Origin: Lineus longissimus
Lineage: Eukaryota; Nemertea; Pilidiophora; Heteronemertea; Lineidae
Direction: 5' to 3'
DNA length: 64,000 bases
NCBI RefSeq assembly: GCF_910592395.1
Contig: NC_088311.1
Coordinates: 4,714,501-4,778,500 of the forward strand
The notes below the pieces were generated by a model that ran no database searches, was not told the DNA's origin, and was given only the letters and a program-made list of their open reading frames with translations. The position numbers and the translations under genes are program-made. Shown in pieces: positions 32,665-47,600 of this stretch. The first letter of the stretch is position 1. Each line of letters begins with the position of its first letter.

Positions 32665-35600
32665 ATGGCTACCAAAACAGAAGATTTTCATTCCTCCTCC
32701 GTTGAATTTGATCGCCGTTCAAGTGAGCCTCAGGGTTTAATTCACAGTCTCGAGTCCTTAAATGTCAAAAACGGTACGTATGGAATATGTTCTTTGATGT
32801 TATATTACGGTGCCGCTCCTCAGTAGGCCAAAATAACACGTGAAATATGGCAAATTTTCCAGCCAGGTTTGACGTACCTACCCATGTACATCATCATGTA
32901 CAGATACATTGTATGCAGTAAGTGTACATTACCCGTGGGTTTGCATTTTGACTATTTTAGTGATGGGTGGTATATTTCAAACAGCATTGCTACGTCGCCT
33001 CATCTTCTCAAGGATTAGGTATGGTACTGTATAAACGTATACTGGGGCGGGTAGAAATGCTCTGTTCTCGCCCCAGCCTAGTATGCTAGCTAGCTTTGAG
33101 TTCAGTTTGAGTTCGCGAAGTTGAAGTCAAACAACAGTCGGCAGTCAGTACATGTAATAATCACTTCTAAAAGTGATTTTTAGGGTTGCTAAAATGTCTT
33201 TGATTTTGCCATTGTCTTGTCACTGAGAAACTGCCAGTTGCTCGATGACAAGACAATGAATTTTGCTTTTGTAATGATAAGAGATTCCAGTTGACATAGT
33301 TCTGCAGTGTACTCGGCATTCCTCATTGCTTGCAATTTGTCTGTGTTGTCCTTTTTGTGTGTGAGTGATATAAACCTACAGTCCTAAATCATGTGAATAG
33401 TTGAGCACTGGGGTGACAGGACAATTGCTTTGGCGCGTGCCACTGGTAGCTTGCAGCATAGAGGACTTTGCAGGTATCCCAAACATGCTGACAAGTTTGC
33501 TTCCCTTTGCTTTGAACAACATTTCATCCTCTATACATTAGCAAGTTCTTATAGGTGGACAAGGACACAATGAAATTCAAAAAGATAATGATATTAGAAT
33601 GATGAATGATTTGTATTTACCTGGAACATAAAAGTGATGATAGTTCAAAGTGAATGTTTTGTAAAAAGGCATCACTTTCTAGAACATTTTTTTTTATGGA
33701 GGAAGTCCCCAAATTACTACCAGACATACCAGACACTATTAGAAAGAAGAGAATAAATAGCAGTTAGTTAGTGTCACAACCTACTGAATATTGGCATAGA
33801 TTTACTTGTAAATTGTATCCCTCCTTTAACTTTTAAAGAACTTAGACACATCGGAGAACCATCATGTTAAGACTACGTAGGCGTAGTAAAGATAAAGACA
33901 AAGATAAGTTAGACACGTCATCTACCTCCCACACATGCAGCGTGCCTGATTTTAAAGAAACGCTTAATGGCACTGACATACCTGGTAGGTTTTTTGCACA
34001 TTTTTTTGTCTTCATAATTTTGTATTGCTTTCTCTGATAAAACGAATGGTACATACTGTCCGAACTCCTGATTTCACCACAAATTGCCATTGTCACATCC
34101 TGTTATCACCACATTTCCACTCTACATGTAGGTGTTGATGGTGTGATAATGAACATGAGCCCTGTGGCAAAAATGGTTATTGGGTAATTTTCGGAGAGAT
34201 CTTTGGTTGATTTTGATGCTAAATCCATAGTTTTGGTGTCATTTGAATTGGAACCTTGTAGGGTAATGACAAAAACGAATTTTAAGTGTTTTATACTATT
34301 ATCATATGAACTAACTATGGGTGGAAGGTCATCACATTAGAGACACCATCTTGTCTGAAGTGAAAGTTTTCTCAGAGATGCAATACATTTAGGTTTGTTG
34401 GGATTTTCTGTTAACTATTTATTTCATCTTTTCTACTAACTCATACCGGTAGTAACAATGTTAACTGCATGCTTTTCTTTAACAGTATAATTGTTGCAAT
34501 GCTATTGTTAGGTCTAAGTATAACAGGTGAATATATGGTAAATATGATATTTCAAAAAGTAGGTACACATATGTAGAGTAATCTGGTCCAGAATCCCTTG
34601 TCTTGAAAGGGAATTGGTCATAACTGAATGGTCTAACACAATCTACATGCATCGTGTACACATGTATACAAACAGACTAGGCCTTTAATAGGCTGCTGGA
34701 TGTCCTAAAGTTGTCATCATACGCTATACATGTACATCCATGGTAGGTGTACTACAATCATATTGCCTGGCTTTTCACTAAACTGAAGTGCTCTCAACAT
34801 AGTTAAACCTGAAAGCCAAGTGTGCCTCTTCAAAATTTATATTTGCATGAATTCCTCTCTTTTCAAGTCCAATTTTCAAATTTTTGTACAAATGAAGTTG
34901 GCTTTTAAGCTGCATCAGCAGTTTATTACCGCAGAATTGTCTCCTATCAAAGACAGTGGGTGTGGTCGCTGTACAGTACCTGTAGCAAGCAGCTAACTGC
35001 CAGAAACAATGCTTGCATCGTATATTGGATTTCGCTAAGAAGACATGCAGCATAATGATACAAAGATAAGATTAGTCTTTATCCTACAAATGAGGTGTGA
35101 GCAGGTCTCTGCTTTTAATGGAACTGTCATAAGTTATCAACAGGGCATGCATCCCACATAGACACTGTTTTAAAAGACGTTCAGTATGCTGTTAGTGTAA
35201 GTCAAAGTGTTGCAGAAAAGCTTCAATCAGTGGATTGCGGAAATTCAGGCACATTGTCTAGAGGTGGACTTGACCAGGGACCTTGGCACGCAGTACACTC
35301 AGACAAGCAAGGGGTGCATCTATACGGCATCTGCAGGCAAATCAGAGAAATGAAAAAATTAAAAGACAGTTTTCTCTTCCTTGTTTTCTTGGCCTGAGAA
35401 ACTCCTTGGCCGGGGCAAAGAGCTGATGGCCTCTAGTATGTCTGGGTCTTGGAGAGATCCATGATCCAGTCTTAGGACCATGAATGCATGGGAGTACAGT
35501 TTATGCTTTCTTGAAAGGCAGATTTGGTACATGACTTGGTGTAATCATTTCATGATATCTTTTCGTCTCTTCCACTTCTCTAAGATTAGGACGTGATACT

Positions 35601-38600
35601 TGATATCATATAGAATGACCCGTGGATGTTTTATGGGTCGTGCTGTAAAGGTGCAAATTTTATTGAATTGATGTATTGATCTGCTTTTTGAAGATTCAAT
35701 TCAGTTCAATTCAATTCATAGGCCTATCTACACAACAACATTAATGTAAATTAGGCCTATTATGTAGAGTAGACTTGATCGAAGACATGCTTATGTAGTG
35801 GGTAAGTGCTTTGAAATTGCAATTGATTTGTTGAACTGAGCAACTCGGAGTGAAAATGAAATATGATCTGAATTGTGGTGTGGAGGTTAAAAACAGATTT
35901 TTTGGTTGGACATGTCTGATGTCATACTCCATACTCTTTCAAAAAACTGCTTTAAAATTGCATTACGACTGGTACTCCATTGGTTATCTTTGTAAAAGCA
36001 CAAGAACTGCTGAAATTTGAAATCTTCAATACCATAAGATTTAGAACACAGAACTCAATCATAAGGACTTCGAAATTGTAGCTGTTACCTAACAATAAAA
36101 TTGTTGCCAAAGATACTATTTAAAAAGTCTGCCCAAAGTATGCCACTACACCAAACTTTTTCAGGACTTTGAAGGGTTATGTGTGAATCAAACTAGAAAC
36201 CACTCTTTGCTATAATGTATTAGAAGTTAATATTTTGATAGGCATTCATGTGGATCTTTTCTTCAATAGCCTGAGGAAATATGTTGTTTAGAAATTGGCT
36301 TCAATCAAACAAACGAGGATTTGATCACAGTTGATTTATACAAGTCTGGAAGACAATCCAGTTGTTGATAAATCGCTTTAGAGTTGGATAAATGACCTTT
36401 GGTAGTTTATAACATTCCGATGCTAATCTTCTTTTAGTATAGATGTTGACCTCAGGAATTTTGATCTGAGGCCTGCTTTAAAGGAAATCTGTTGCAAAAC
36501 ATAATTTACATGTATTAAACTGGGGAGTTTTGAACGACCCTGGGAAAAATGTAAGGCCGGTATAGGTTCTCATCATGAGCAGTTTCGATGAGGTCAGAAG
36601 GTGACACAGTAGTACTCAAATTTTGCATGATGGGTTTTGCTTGCTATTGCATTGGATCTCAACCATGCCAGTTGGTCTTAGTCAACAAACTTGACACAGA
36701 TACCCAATTAGTAATATTGTAATCAAATTTTAAGTCATAAATGTTAGTAATTTACAGGCTATGTGTACCACCAGACCACTCTGTACAATCACCATTAAAA
36801 GAGGTTTTGCAAAAACATATTTGTAATTAATTTTTTATAACAAATTCATAGTCTAGATAGAGGTGTGATAGAATACTAGAATAGTCAATGTGGTCAGTGT
36901 GTGATTATGGAACCATGTAAATACAGTGAAACCTCCCTTATCAGACATGTCGCCCAACCAAAAGGGAATGAAACTCATTTACAGGCAGGTGTACTCTTGT
37001 CTCATTTCTAACAAAATTGTTATTTGAAGCATGAAGCTAAATGTTACCTTCTTCATGTTTGAAGTAATTAACTTGGTAAATATATTTCTAGTCATTGCAG
37101 GCTACAGGTTTCAGGCCATTTTGAAAGTTTCTTAGATAAAATGTTTTTTGTTGAAAAATGCAGTTTGTGTTATTAAGAAATAATGTACATGTAACCATTG
37201 AAGAACTTTGTTGACTTCATGATAGTGATGTGTTCTTGAATTTGTCCACAGAATTATTGCAGAAACTGGCCGTGGAAAATTGACCATGTTTACAGAACAT
37301 GAATGTTATGGTGTTCCTCTTTACACACCACCTCTGGAATGCATCAGAAAATGCACACCAAAGTATGGTTGTATACCAGTACTACATGAAATCTATGTTT
37401 TCTTCATCACTCAATTTCATGTCCTTTGTCGTTTCAGAGCGTAAACAAAATGGTGGTTCGGATAACATGAGGTCCGGGTCAATACCAGGGACAGGGTCAC
37501 CTCCTGCTGAAAGAAAAAGTAGTAGACTGTCGGCAATAGGAAAATTCTTTAGGCCCTGGAAGTGGAAGAGGAAGAAAAAGAGTGAGAAGATTGAGAAAGT
37601 TGCCGGAGGTAAGAGGAACTTCACGTCCCCCAATCTTGTCCCAAAGATGGCCGCTTATGGTTTAGAGGGCCCCAAATTGACAAATTCCAATTTGCTCTCA
37701 TTGACACGTATTTGCTTTGAGACATTGAGTCTGAACTGGTAGTTGTGGTCTCGCCAAACACCATGAGGCATTGAGGGTGGAGCTAAGATGAAAACCAAAT
37801 CCTAGGCAGGGCGTTTTCTGAGGTTTTCGGCAAAACGATTGCTCCACCCAAGCTATCAACATGAGCAAGCGATTTACCATTCTATTTTATTGATCTAGCA
37901 TCACCTGTTTGCTCTGAATATTCATCCAGTCAGCCAGTCATCAATAAACACATTCCGTCACCTGCATGAACCATTGAACCTCTCTGGATGGTGCTGCCAC
38001 CTGCATGCTGGTGTATGATTCACTGGTTGGACAGTAGATGGCTCCGATATCAACACGGCAGATGATGGAATATTATTGTTAGAGGGGCAGTCTCTATATA
38101 CCTGATAAAACGTCTCAGTTTGGGGAAAATAATTTACCTGGCTGTGGAATGGGGGTGATTTGCCAAGACGCAAGTCACATCTCACGATTAGCTGCAAGAA
38201 GGCAAAATTGGGCGGCACAGTGACTGGTATCACACTATGGACTTATTCTGCAAGTCAGTGTGACATATTACCTATACTCCAAAGTGAGATGAAGCTTAAT
38301 AGCATACATGACAAGTTGAAAAGCAATGCATAAAAGAATTAACTTACCGTTGCTTACAATTGGCCTGTCACCTTCTCCAAGAACTTATTACATTTAGTCT
38401 AATTCGTGAACATAACTATTGTCTAATTTCAGATCTTGAAAGGAATTTATCATTTCGTTCAAACCGTGAAGAGTTGATCCGGCGGGGTATACTCAAGCCA
38501 GATGAAACAAACAATGGACTCACGGATGCAGACCAATCAAAAACTGTGGATGGACTGTCACCAGTTCAAGAAATAGGTAAGCTGGACAATTTATCTTTAG

Positions 38601-41600
38601 TTACGAGCTGCGTGTCAAGTTCGAGGCCATTTAAAGTCGGGCTCATCTACTATAAACTGATCCAATTGTGCACAATGTCATGACCTGACTAATATCTATT
38701 TGGTTGGACGGTCAGGGAAGCAGTGCTTGGAAATTTTGTTTTCTGTTCCTGATAGCAAAGCATATATATATATGCAGTTAGTAAGTTTTAGGCATATGTC
38801 ATATCACGAATCAAGAATGTTCATAACATTTTCAAATCAATCGCCATTTTGTAGAGTGAAGCAAAAAAGTTAATTTGGTAGTAATTATCCTTATGTGCAG
38901 AAATTTCTCACACTTCGAGTTTCAGATGGGTTGGAGGATTGCTGGCCATCCACTTCAGTTTTTTTTTTAATCTGTGAATTCATTGTGCCAAAATTGATCT
39001 TTGACCTGTCATGAAATAGATAAATTGACGAGATCATGGTATGAACTTATTATCATCTGATTAGATGTGAGTAATTGAGAGGAGTTCCAATCGGGTCAAC
39101 TACCTATAATCAATAACATGAACAATCAAGAATTATTAAAAAGAGCACACATTGATCATGTGTTGTTTTATTCTGGGAGGTTCTTCCCCTGCTGCCATCA
39201 GTCATGGTTGTGGTATATTTATGTCCCACAACATGTACACAGCCAAAATGATGGCTGGGCTTCCGGCATCAGTGCCGAAGTGTCCCTAGGCCACTCATTT
39301 GCCTTTGTGACCATGCTTTCCTGATTTACCCTGGGTATAGTTTAGGTGTTCGGGATGACAGAACCCTTTCAGCCTCACTATCGGCGCTGATCTACAACAT
39401 GGCAAAGATAGAGATTATCTTTCTTTCTTTGCCGGAATGTTTCTGTGTAGGGGGGGGGGGTGTGATGTGTGCCGCTGAACAAATGTACATATCATACTCG
39501 AGCGGGTTGTGTATAAGATCGTAAAGTTCTGCAAGTCAGATTTTTGATTCCTTTAATCTGCCTCCCTCCAACAACTGCACTAGCATAGCATTAGCTGATG
39601 TATAAACATCATGAGAATACAATTCCTCAGTCTGTCTCAAGTGACCAATGATAACAGCATTGAACACAATCCCAGCCAGAATTTCATATTCTGTGTACCA
39701 TAAGAACATAAATGCAGATTTGCCTGCCAATTGTCCATGTACTTGTATTTGTGACATTCCTGAAACATTCATTGTATAGTGATATTGAAATTGTCCCATT
39801 AGTTTTACAAAGGATTGGCATATGTATCGACTCCAGCTCGAACTCCCGCTGTTCACATGGATAGTGCATTGATTACACAATACATTATGTCTCGAGTATA
39901 TAAGTTTGGCTATATCTGATTATTTACATAGGGGAACAATACAGATCCCTGGCTGCTCCCAGTGTGACCCCACATTCTGTTTAGGCTTTGATAGAGGCCT
40001 GCTTGTTTATATGGTTCAGGTAGCTCAAAGCTGGCACCCCTATCTGTAGTGGCATGGCTGACCTGCTCTCTTTGCTCTGAATACATACATGGGTGTCCCA
40101 GTGAAAGTTAGATAAACTTCCCAAAGTGGAATATACGCAATTCTGGATATCTTGGATTTATATCGGAGTATGAATTGGCGATAGTTCTTTCAAGTTGGTT
40201 CGCTTTTCCGTGGATTAAACATGTTATAATGGGAACAGGATGTTGTTCTAAATGTCTATGTCGAGGTATGTATTGCAAAAGTATATTGCATGTATTGCAT
40301 GTTAGTTGGCTTAAAATACTTACTTGAGATTGGAATCCCAATAAACTTATATGTGTGTGTGGGAGTTTTGCACAATATATACTTCTACATGTGCCCTTAT
40401 TGTATGCCATGGCATGCATGGTATCATGTTCTACTGGCAATTTAACTAATTTTTGTATTTTATGCGTGTGATATATTGCATGTAAAAGTGGATTGTTTGG
40501 GAAACGCTCATCATTTCCATGTCCAAAGAGTAGGTTGAGATATCCTGTCAGAGACAGAGTCAATTTTTTTGAGGGGCTGGGGTGGGGGGGGGGGGGGGGG
40601 CAGGGGAGTGCTGACTCACTGTATAGTCCTAGCTGATAAAGGCCATAGCCACAGGGGGTTGGGAATGGTCTGACCGTGCTGAAATGGAATCTCATGGCAT
40701 CTAAATTTTAAAAAAACCAACCCTCGCCTTGCATTCATGATCTCTGCATGCATTATGGTTAGATGTAAGAAAGCTTGCATCATACTCAATGCATAGCTTT
40801 GGTTGTTAAGTTACATTCAGTTGCAATAAGGCACATTACCTATAGTTGGAGAGAGTCAGATTTAGAAATTGTGACTAATAGGCCTACATGAGACTAAACA
40901 CTCACCTGTACTCCTGAAGGGGAAAAGTTGTTTTCATAGGAACTACATTGTATCTATACATTCAGAAGTAAATGAGAAAATACTATCTCATGTTAACTCT
41001 GGCCCGAGTTATGTCTGGCCCAAGTTGATGGAAGTAACTTGTAGGGCCTACAAATTTCTTCAAATTTTACTGCACACTGGTCATATTAGACATACCTTCT
41101 GCTTCTGCGTGTACAGATGCTCTGTATTCTTGGCCTAGGCTTATCATTCTCCAATAGCAAGCTTTTGGGTTGTTTCCTAAAATACACTCACTGGTGAGTC
41201 CTTCTCCCTTGGAATTAATGTGTGTTCTAATCTAGCCAATGATTACTTACTCATGATATTGAGTGTTTTTATGCTTGATTCATCCATTCAAACCATGGGC
41301 ATTTAAGTAAAGTGGCCAATATTTTCTTAAATTCACTTGAATCTATCAAAATATTTATTCAAGACTTCGCCATCACTGATGGAGTTATGTTGTCATTCGA
41401 GAGTGGACCATGCCTCCTGGACTAAAAAGCATTTGAGAAGAATCAATAGGGAAATTGTGTTTTGCCAGTTGAGTCCAATCAAGTCAAAGATGGTCAAAGA
41501 TCTTTCATTCTTGACATAAACACTTCGTCGCCATCTTCTTGACATTCTCAATTCAATTGGAACTTTGGGTATTGCGCTTTCTCGAGCAAGTCACTTGACC

Positions 41601-44600
41601 CTTTCCAGTTGTGGGTTATCAGTTGGTTGAGAACTTTTGAACTGAGAAAAGTGAGAAGATGGATGACACCTAGGCATGAAGTAAATGGCACCACAATCTC
41701 AAGCCTATTGCTGGGGGCCTTAGTCCCAGTGAGAAGCCTTCCTACTATAGTCCTAGACTGCTGTGCCCAATTTGATCAAGCCTAGTGTATAATAGGCCTA
41801 TCAATAAAACTTTATATTTGGGCCGATTTTATGATAATGTTGGTCTGTGTTTGCATAATGCAGTTACAGTACACTGACCATTATATTTCTGCTGTGATGT
41901 ATTAGTTGGGTGTTGAAATCTTTGGCCATCATTCAGGGGTGATTTGTGCCCCAATTTTCTGTATGGTTGTGTCCAGAGCATGCGATTGTCATGGACAGTG
42001 GATTCAAGAAAGCTGTTTGTTCACACACACACCCCAGGCACAGATCCAGGGGGCTGCCCTGTCTGAACCATCCCTACTTTGAGAAAAATCATATTGGTAG
42101 TTTGCCAGAACGTTTCAGTCGTAACATATTATTGACAATTTGCTATTCATTATGTAAAACATTGATCCAAAGTGCTATTTACATTGAGGATAGAGTACAG
42201 TTGTTCATGGAGTGTAAGCCGTCTAAAAAGCTGTAACTGTTTATCAAACTGTTGCCAAATGATCTAATATTTCATTTGGATGCACGTTGGTGGTGTAAAT
42301 CATTCATATTGGGAAAAAGGCCGGCCTGCGCTACTGCAGACATGGGAGAGGGAAGTAATGACCGCTTATTGCTGGTCTAGGATAATTGAACTCAATGATC
42401 ATCAAAAATTGGGTTACCAGTAGCTCAATCATGTCTGTGCAGATGACTCAACTCTATTTTGTGTCAGTCCTTAGACTTGTTGATTAATCAGTTATTTAAA
42501 ATAATTAAACTTTAATTTACATACGCAACTACATGAAAATTCTTGGAACAGAGGTACGTGGGGTGATGTCATTTCCCTGCCTAAACAATACAATTGATGA
42601 TGCGCTGCCCACCCCGTCTATTTGTCACTATCGAGGAAATCTGGGATCAAATCTATGTCTTCTAGTTCATCACTGTGTTTACAGTGGAATTCTATCTGTG
42701 CAAGTTCTAGACCCGCCTTAACTTGGCAAAATCATGGCCATCAGCGTAGCTCAGGTTGTGCTATAGGACTAGTCTGTTGTTGGACGTTTCTAATCCAACA
42801 CACTAGGCTGCGCTCTAATGTGCTGACCACCATATGTGTCTGCTTATAGTTCAGATTGATTCAATAATACCAGATTGAATTGTTTAAGATAGAATGAATC
42901 AGTCAATATTCTGAATTCCTATTTAATACCGGTGCGGGACTGCCCTGGTTAGTCAGCTGACATGACTGGCGAACTTGGCTGAGATCGCATCATTCTTTCC
43001 AACAGCTGGTACAGTCACGTTCTCCGGGACATGCAGTGTTACAATACAAGATTCTGTGATGCTTCCGATGGATGGACATAGTCCTCTGGCAATGCAGTAT
43101 TGTGTAGGATTTTGCTGGATTTTTATGCTCAAACAGTGCCATATTTTCAAAATTTCTCGGTTAGATGATGTCTCCAAATTCAGATTCGCAGCGGATAGCG
43201 ATGGAAGTTTGATTCTAAGACATCTATCGCAAATTTTCTGAGGTCCTAGTTGTCAGTAATGTCACTGCTGCCCAAGGTTGTCTGGTATCATTAGGCCATA
43301 AGCATTGTGTGATTAATCCTGCTGACCCTGCATGGTCCAAACCTGTTAAAATTATTGTGGCAATATTGATGGATGGGTTTTCTCTAGTTTTCACGCTGGT
43401 TTATTTGAGTTTGACAGCTGTTTCAAGAAAAAAAACTGGAGAAAGGCTGTGGTCATAAATCACCAAGTCATCATTGATAGATTTGACAGATCACTTTTAT
43501 TGGTCTCGTGTATTCCTGACGGGTGGACATTTCAATCAATAAAGAAGCAGTACTAGAATGTACTGTAAGACATATCTGTTGGTCTGGCTTCTTTGTGTGG
43601 TGGCGTCATCTGCTTATATAGATTGTGACACTCCCAAGCCAAGCCAAGCAATATACACCATGTTTACGTGCATACTGAGTGTACATTCATCAGTTGGAGC
43701 TACATGTATGTCCATTACTCAGTTTTCAATGAAATCCCCTTTCATTCAGGACCTAATCAGTTTCTTGTCATTAGAGATGAAAACCCAATAGAACCTCCCT
43801 TATGAAACACCTCTGTTTTATAGCAGACACCCTCTCTAAAAGACACTCGCTTAGTTCTAGAATTGATGATTTCTGACCAATTTGACCTCTGTAATCTAGA
43901 CTCCTCTATAGGGCAACCTTTGTCAGTTCTTATCCAATTTCTTATTTTGTCTAGGTGCTACTTTAGTGTAAGTTAGTCGAGCAGAGAGTTTGGAAGCATT
44001 TTTGGGTTGTCGAATGTTATAAAATCACCAGCTATTGAGTTCTGTCCATCCCAGGGCAGTCGGTAATAGAGAGGTTCGATAGTTATCTATGGCCAATTGA
44101 ATAAGATATTGGTTTTCTGATGTATCGGTCCATATAAGTCCATGTGTGATCTAGGACAGCAGGACTGTGTATGAAAGGACATTGTGTGTCGGTTATTGCG
44201 TATTGGTCTATGGTCGTGGTACTGTTTCTATTGGCAAAATATCTCATGTTGATAAACAATGCATGCGCCATACACTTCACAGGTGAATGAGGAATAAGTT
44301 TGCTCTCTTGTGAATTCTTCATGCGATTCGTGTATAATTTCAGGAAATAACAAGAATTCTTTGGATCTGACATTTCCAGGCCTAGAACTGCGCGGCAGTG
44401 GTATGAACAAATGTTGTGGAGTATCATATTGCTAATTCACTCACCTTGATTGATTGATTGATTGGTTGATTGACAGATTTGACTTTTGGATTCTGCAGTG
44501 TCATGATTCTTATCAAAGAATGGTGGTGAAAGTCTCCGAAGTCACTTGTGGAAGCATGTCAGCCACCTTAGAATGACAAGAATAAACTTTTAATCTGCCA

Positions 44601-47600
44601 TTGACTGGGAAGAAATATTTCAGCCAAATCTGTCTACAACAGACTGGGAGACTCCTGTCCAAATCTTCAATAAAAATAGACAATAGATTATACTGTTGCA
44701 CTTTGCAAGTTTCGGAGCCTGAACTTCAGTTTCGGAAATGAGTAAAATAAGCATGAAGGAGAATTTCCTCAAATCGATCTTTCATCAGATCAGGAGCTCT
44801 ACTTCTAAGGAGAACTTGAATAAGGAACAGAAAGGTATGGTTCTGCAGTGAAAAGATGTACCCTAGTTAGCTGGTGTGATCATCCTCATCTCTTCTCCTA
44901 AGGCTGGTGTCTTTTGGCACAAAGTAAATTTCGTTGTCATTTTCTTCAGGTCTCAACAGTATCGTTTCTTTCAACATCAAGATATTCCTATTTTCCAGGT
45001 ATTTGTAGCAGCAGTTTGCAGGGCTTCTCCTCAACCAAGGCCTGCTTGGCTAATACTCTGTCCAAAGCAGAAAACATGGAATGCCATCTGTCCTGTCAGT
45101 GGAGCGAATGGGATCCAGGGCCTACAAAGAAAATTGTCGTTTGTTGTTTAATGTTGGTTATTTTCTATCTTTGCAGACTCGGTGAAAGAAGAAAAATATG
45201 AAGCTCCCACAGCAAATGGTTCAACGCCCTTGGCTTCAACAACGGCGGGTCACAATGACTCGCACTATTCACATGACCACGATGGCAATAACATACCCAT
45301 GGCATCGAAGTCATTATCCCCAGATTCTCAGGTAGCACACAGTGATAGTTTAGGTAAGGATGCTCAAGGTACTCAAAATTGTCCCACCCCTCCCTGACAC
45401 ATAAGATGCCTTCCAATATCCTGATAAAACATGGCTTTATTGTGTACTTGTCTATTAGTGAAGGGAAGGGGTAAAGAGGTGACTGTACGGTGAGTAATGT
45501 TTGTTTTAGAAGAGAGAAATCAATTTCTAGTAGTGACTGAGCATTCATTCAAGAAAAGGAACCTTGGCTTCCATAAATTCAACATGTATAATAAGCCCTT
45601 TAGCTGTACGGGTATCTCCAATGATGATATGTATGTACATACATCAAGTGGGCAAAGATACTTGTGGAGCTCTCGAACAATCTATTCTACATTGGCGTGC
45701 CACCCGTGCATCAGAGTGCATCAGACGAGCCATACCACGGTGAAAAAATATAGTTTATCTATCTACTATTTCTCCACCTGTCCAAGGTGATGTTGAGATA
45801 GTGTTCATGTGTCAGAAGTCGGTACTGTTATTGTTATACTTTCTGATGAATTCCTGCTTGGAGGTGCAGCTCTTCAAATTGGCTGAAGGCTTAGTCGTGT
45901 GTGCACCAACCGTAGATTTGATGTTTTCCCGCACAAGTCTGCTAGATATCAGAGAAATAAAGCGGTAGCTCAAGGCTCATGGTAGCTAGTACTAACCAGT
46001 GTTGAAATAAGCACTGATATGATGAAGAGTGGCAGGGTAGTTGAGTTGTAAGATTGGGATTGGTGGTAGGTTGGACTTGTGGTATCTTGGTTGTGATTAT
46101 GGGCCAGTAGCTTTGCCTTGATTACTCGTCCTTTTTAAATGAGACGTAAAACTAAGTGAATCTCAAAGGGTTAACCGACCATTGCTGGCTCTATTGATTG
46201 CCAAGATGAAGTCGGTCTACACTGTGAATGGTAATGTACAGTAATATCGATTATTTTTTCATTGATCCATCCCTTACATTTTAGGCCTACATGTGCTCTT
46301 GCTTTTCTACAATGCGGGAGCAATCCAAAGAAAATTTCGATGCAGTGATTTTCCTCTGCTCTCGAATAGGATAAGAGTGTATGATGTGTATCCAAGGGCA
46401 AGTCAAACTTGTCCGTTTTAAAATCGTCGAGGGAAATATTTGTTAGCGGAAGAGAAATTGCTGCTTTGTCTATGCTGTTTCATCTATAGGAGGGAGAAAT
46501 CTGTTGATTCTAAGGGTGTAAATATAGTGTTCCTTGATTCAAGGAGCTGTGTAGCCCTAGCTACCATTTCGCAAAATGTTCGGGGGGCTACATGTGTTTT
46601 TAACTTGGACATGGACATGTACATGTAACTCTGCAAGCTAGCGATGTGTGTGCAGTTCATAGGCCTGATTTACAAGGGCCTGGGGTACTTCTTTGGATGC
46701 AATGCCGCAAAGTGTGTGATCATCAAAAAAGAAGGTGAGTTTTTCCATACATTTCAAGAAGCTAGAAGGACGAATTTATCACTTCTCTGGATGTCCCAGG
46801 CTTAACAGAACATTCAGGCTTAACTCAACTTTGCCTTGATATGTCGAGTCGAGTTTTATATGAGAAAATGATGTCAAGGGTTTATCAACGAGGTTATAAT
46901 GTAAGGTAAGTGAGAGTGCAAATTTCTGTTTTGTACATTGTGTGTTCATATATCATGCATAACCTTGCCTTTCATGATATAGAATATTGGCCTTAGCCAT
47001 GCATTAGTCATTTCATGCTCCTTAACCTTTTAATTCCTATCGGCATTTTTAATGATCATGCATTAATTTCACACCAGAGGAGTGTAGCAGTTGTTTGGTT
47101 GGAATTGACCTGAGATAGACAGGTTGCTTCATCACATTCGCTGCAGTTCATTACTTATAAAGTAATTTTGGAAATATCTCAGGAAATATGAATTGAATGC
47201 AACTCCTCGATACCTTACATATGCGTCCACCTAAAAGAATAAATACCGTTAGCTGCAACCAAACCGTCTGTAACGCTTTGATACCTATTGCCAAACATGC
47301 CAGAAGTGGCATTTGGAGCACATGTTTTCATGTTAAACGCTAACAGTAACAAAGCACAAGTAATGCTTAAGGCTAAATCATATTCCACAACTCCAACCCA
47401 TTTCCCTTGCTCCTGTCTAGGCACAAGAATCAAGATTTGCAGACTTGCACTTCTACCTTGATTGCCGTTAATGTCAATTCTGGCAAAGCCTGTCATATGC
47501 GCTTCTCCTTCCCCTGACATCCTCTGCCCCCTTCTCTTCCAGGGACGATACGTCCGACCTCAGGCTTGCCGGCATCACGGGAGTTGCCCCGAGAACCTCC

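Noticed and set aside
37299-37437. In-frame ATG upstream of the PHACTR exon at 37438
   Set aside because: It is a read-through of the intron across a clear acceptor. The leading sequence is hydrophobic/random and unlike PHACTR N-termini.
40581-40602. G-homopolymer (also about 59530 and, as C, about 8131)
   Set aside because: Simple tracts that may be sequencing or assembly artefacts. No quadruplex arrangement of separate G runs or nearby promoter gives them a role.
40108-40695. Minus-strand frame of 195 aa in a PHACTR intron
   Set aside because: It crosses a C/G homopolymer and has no domain or splice support.
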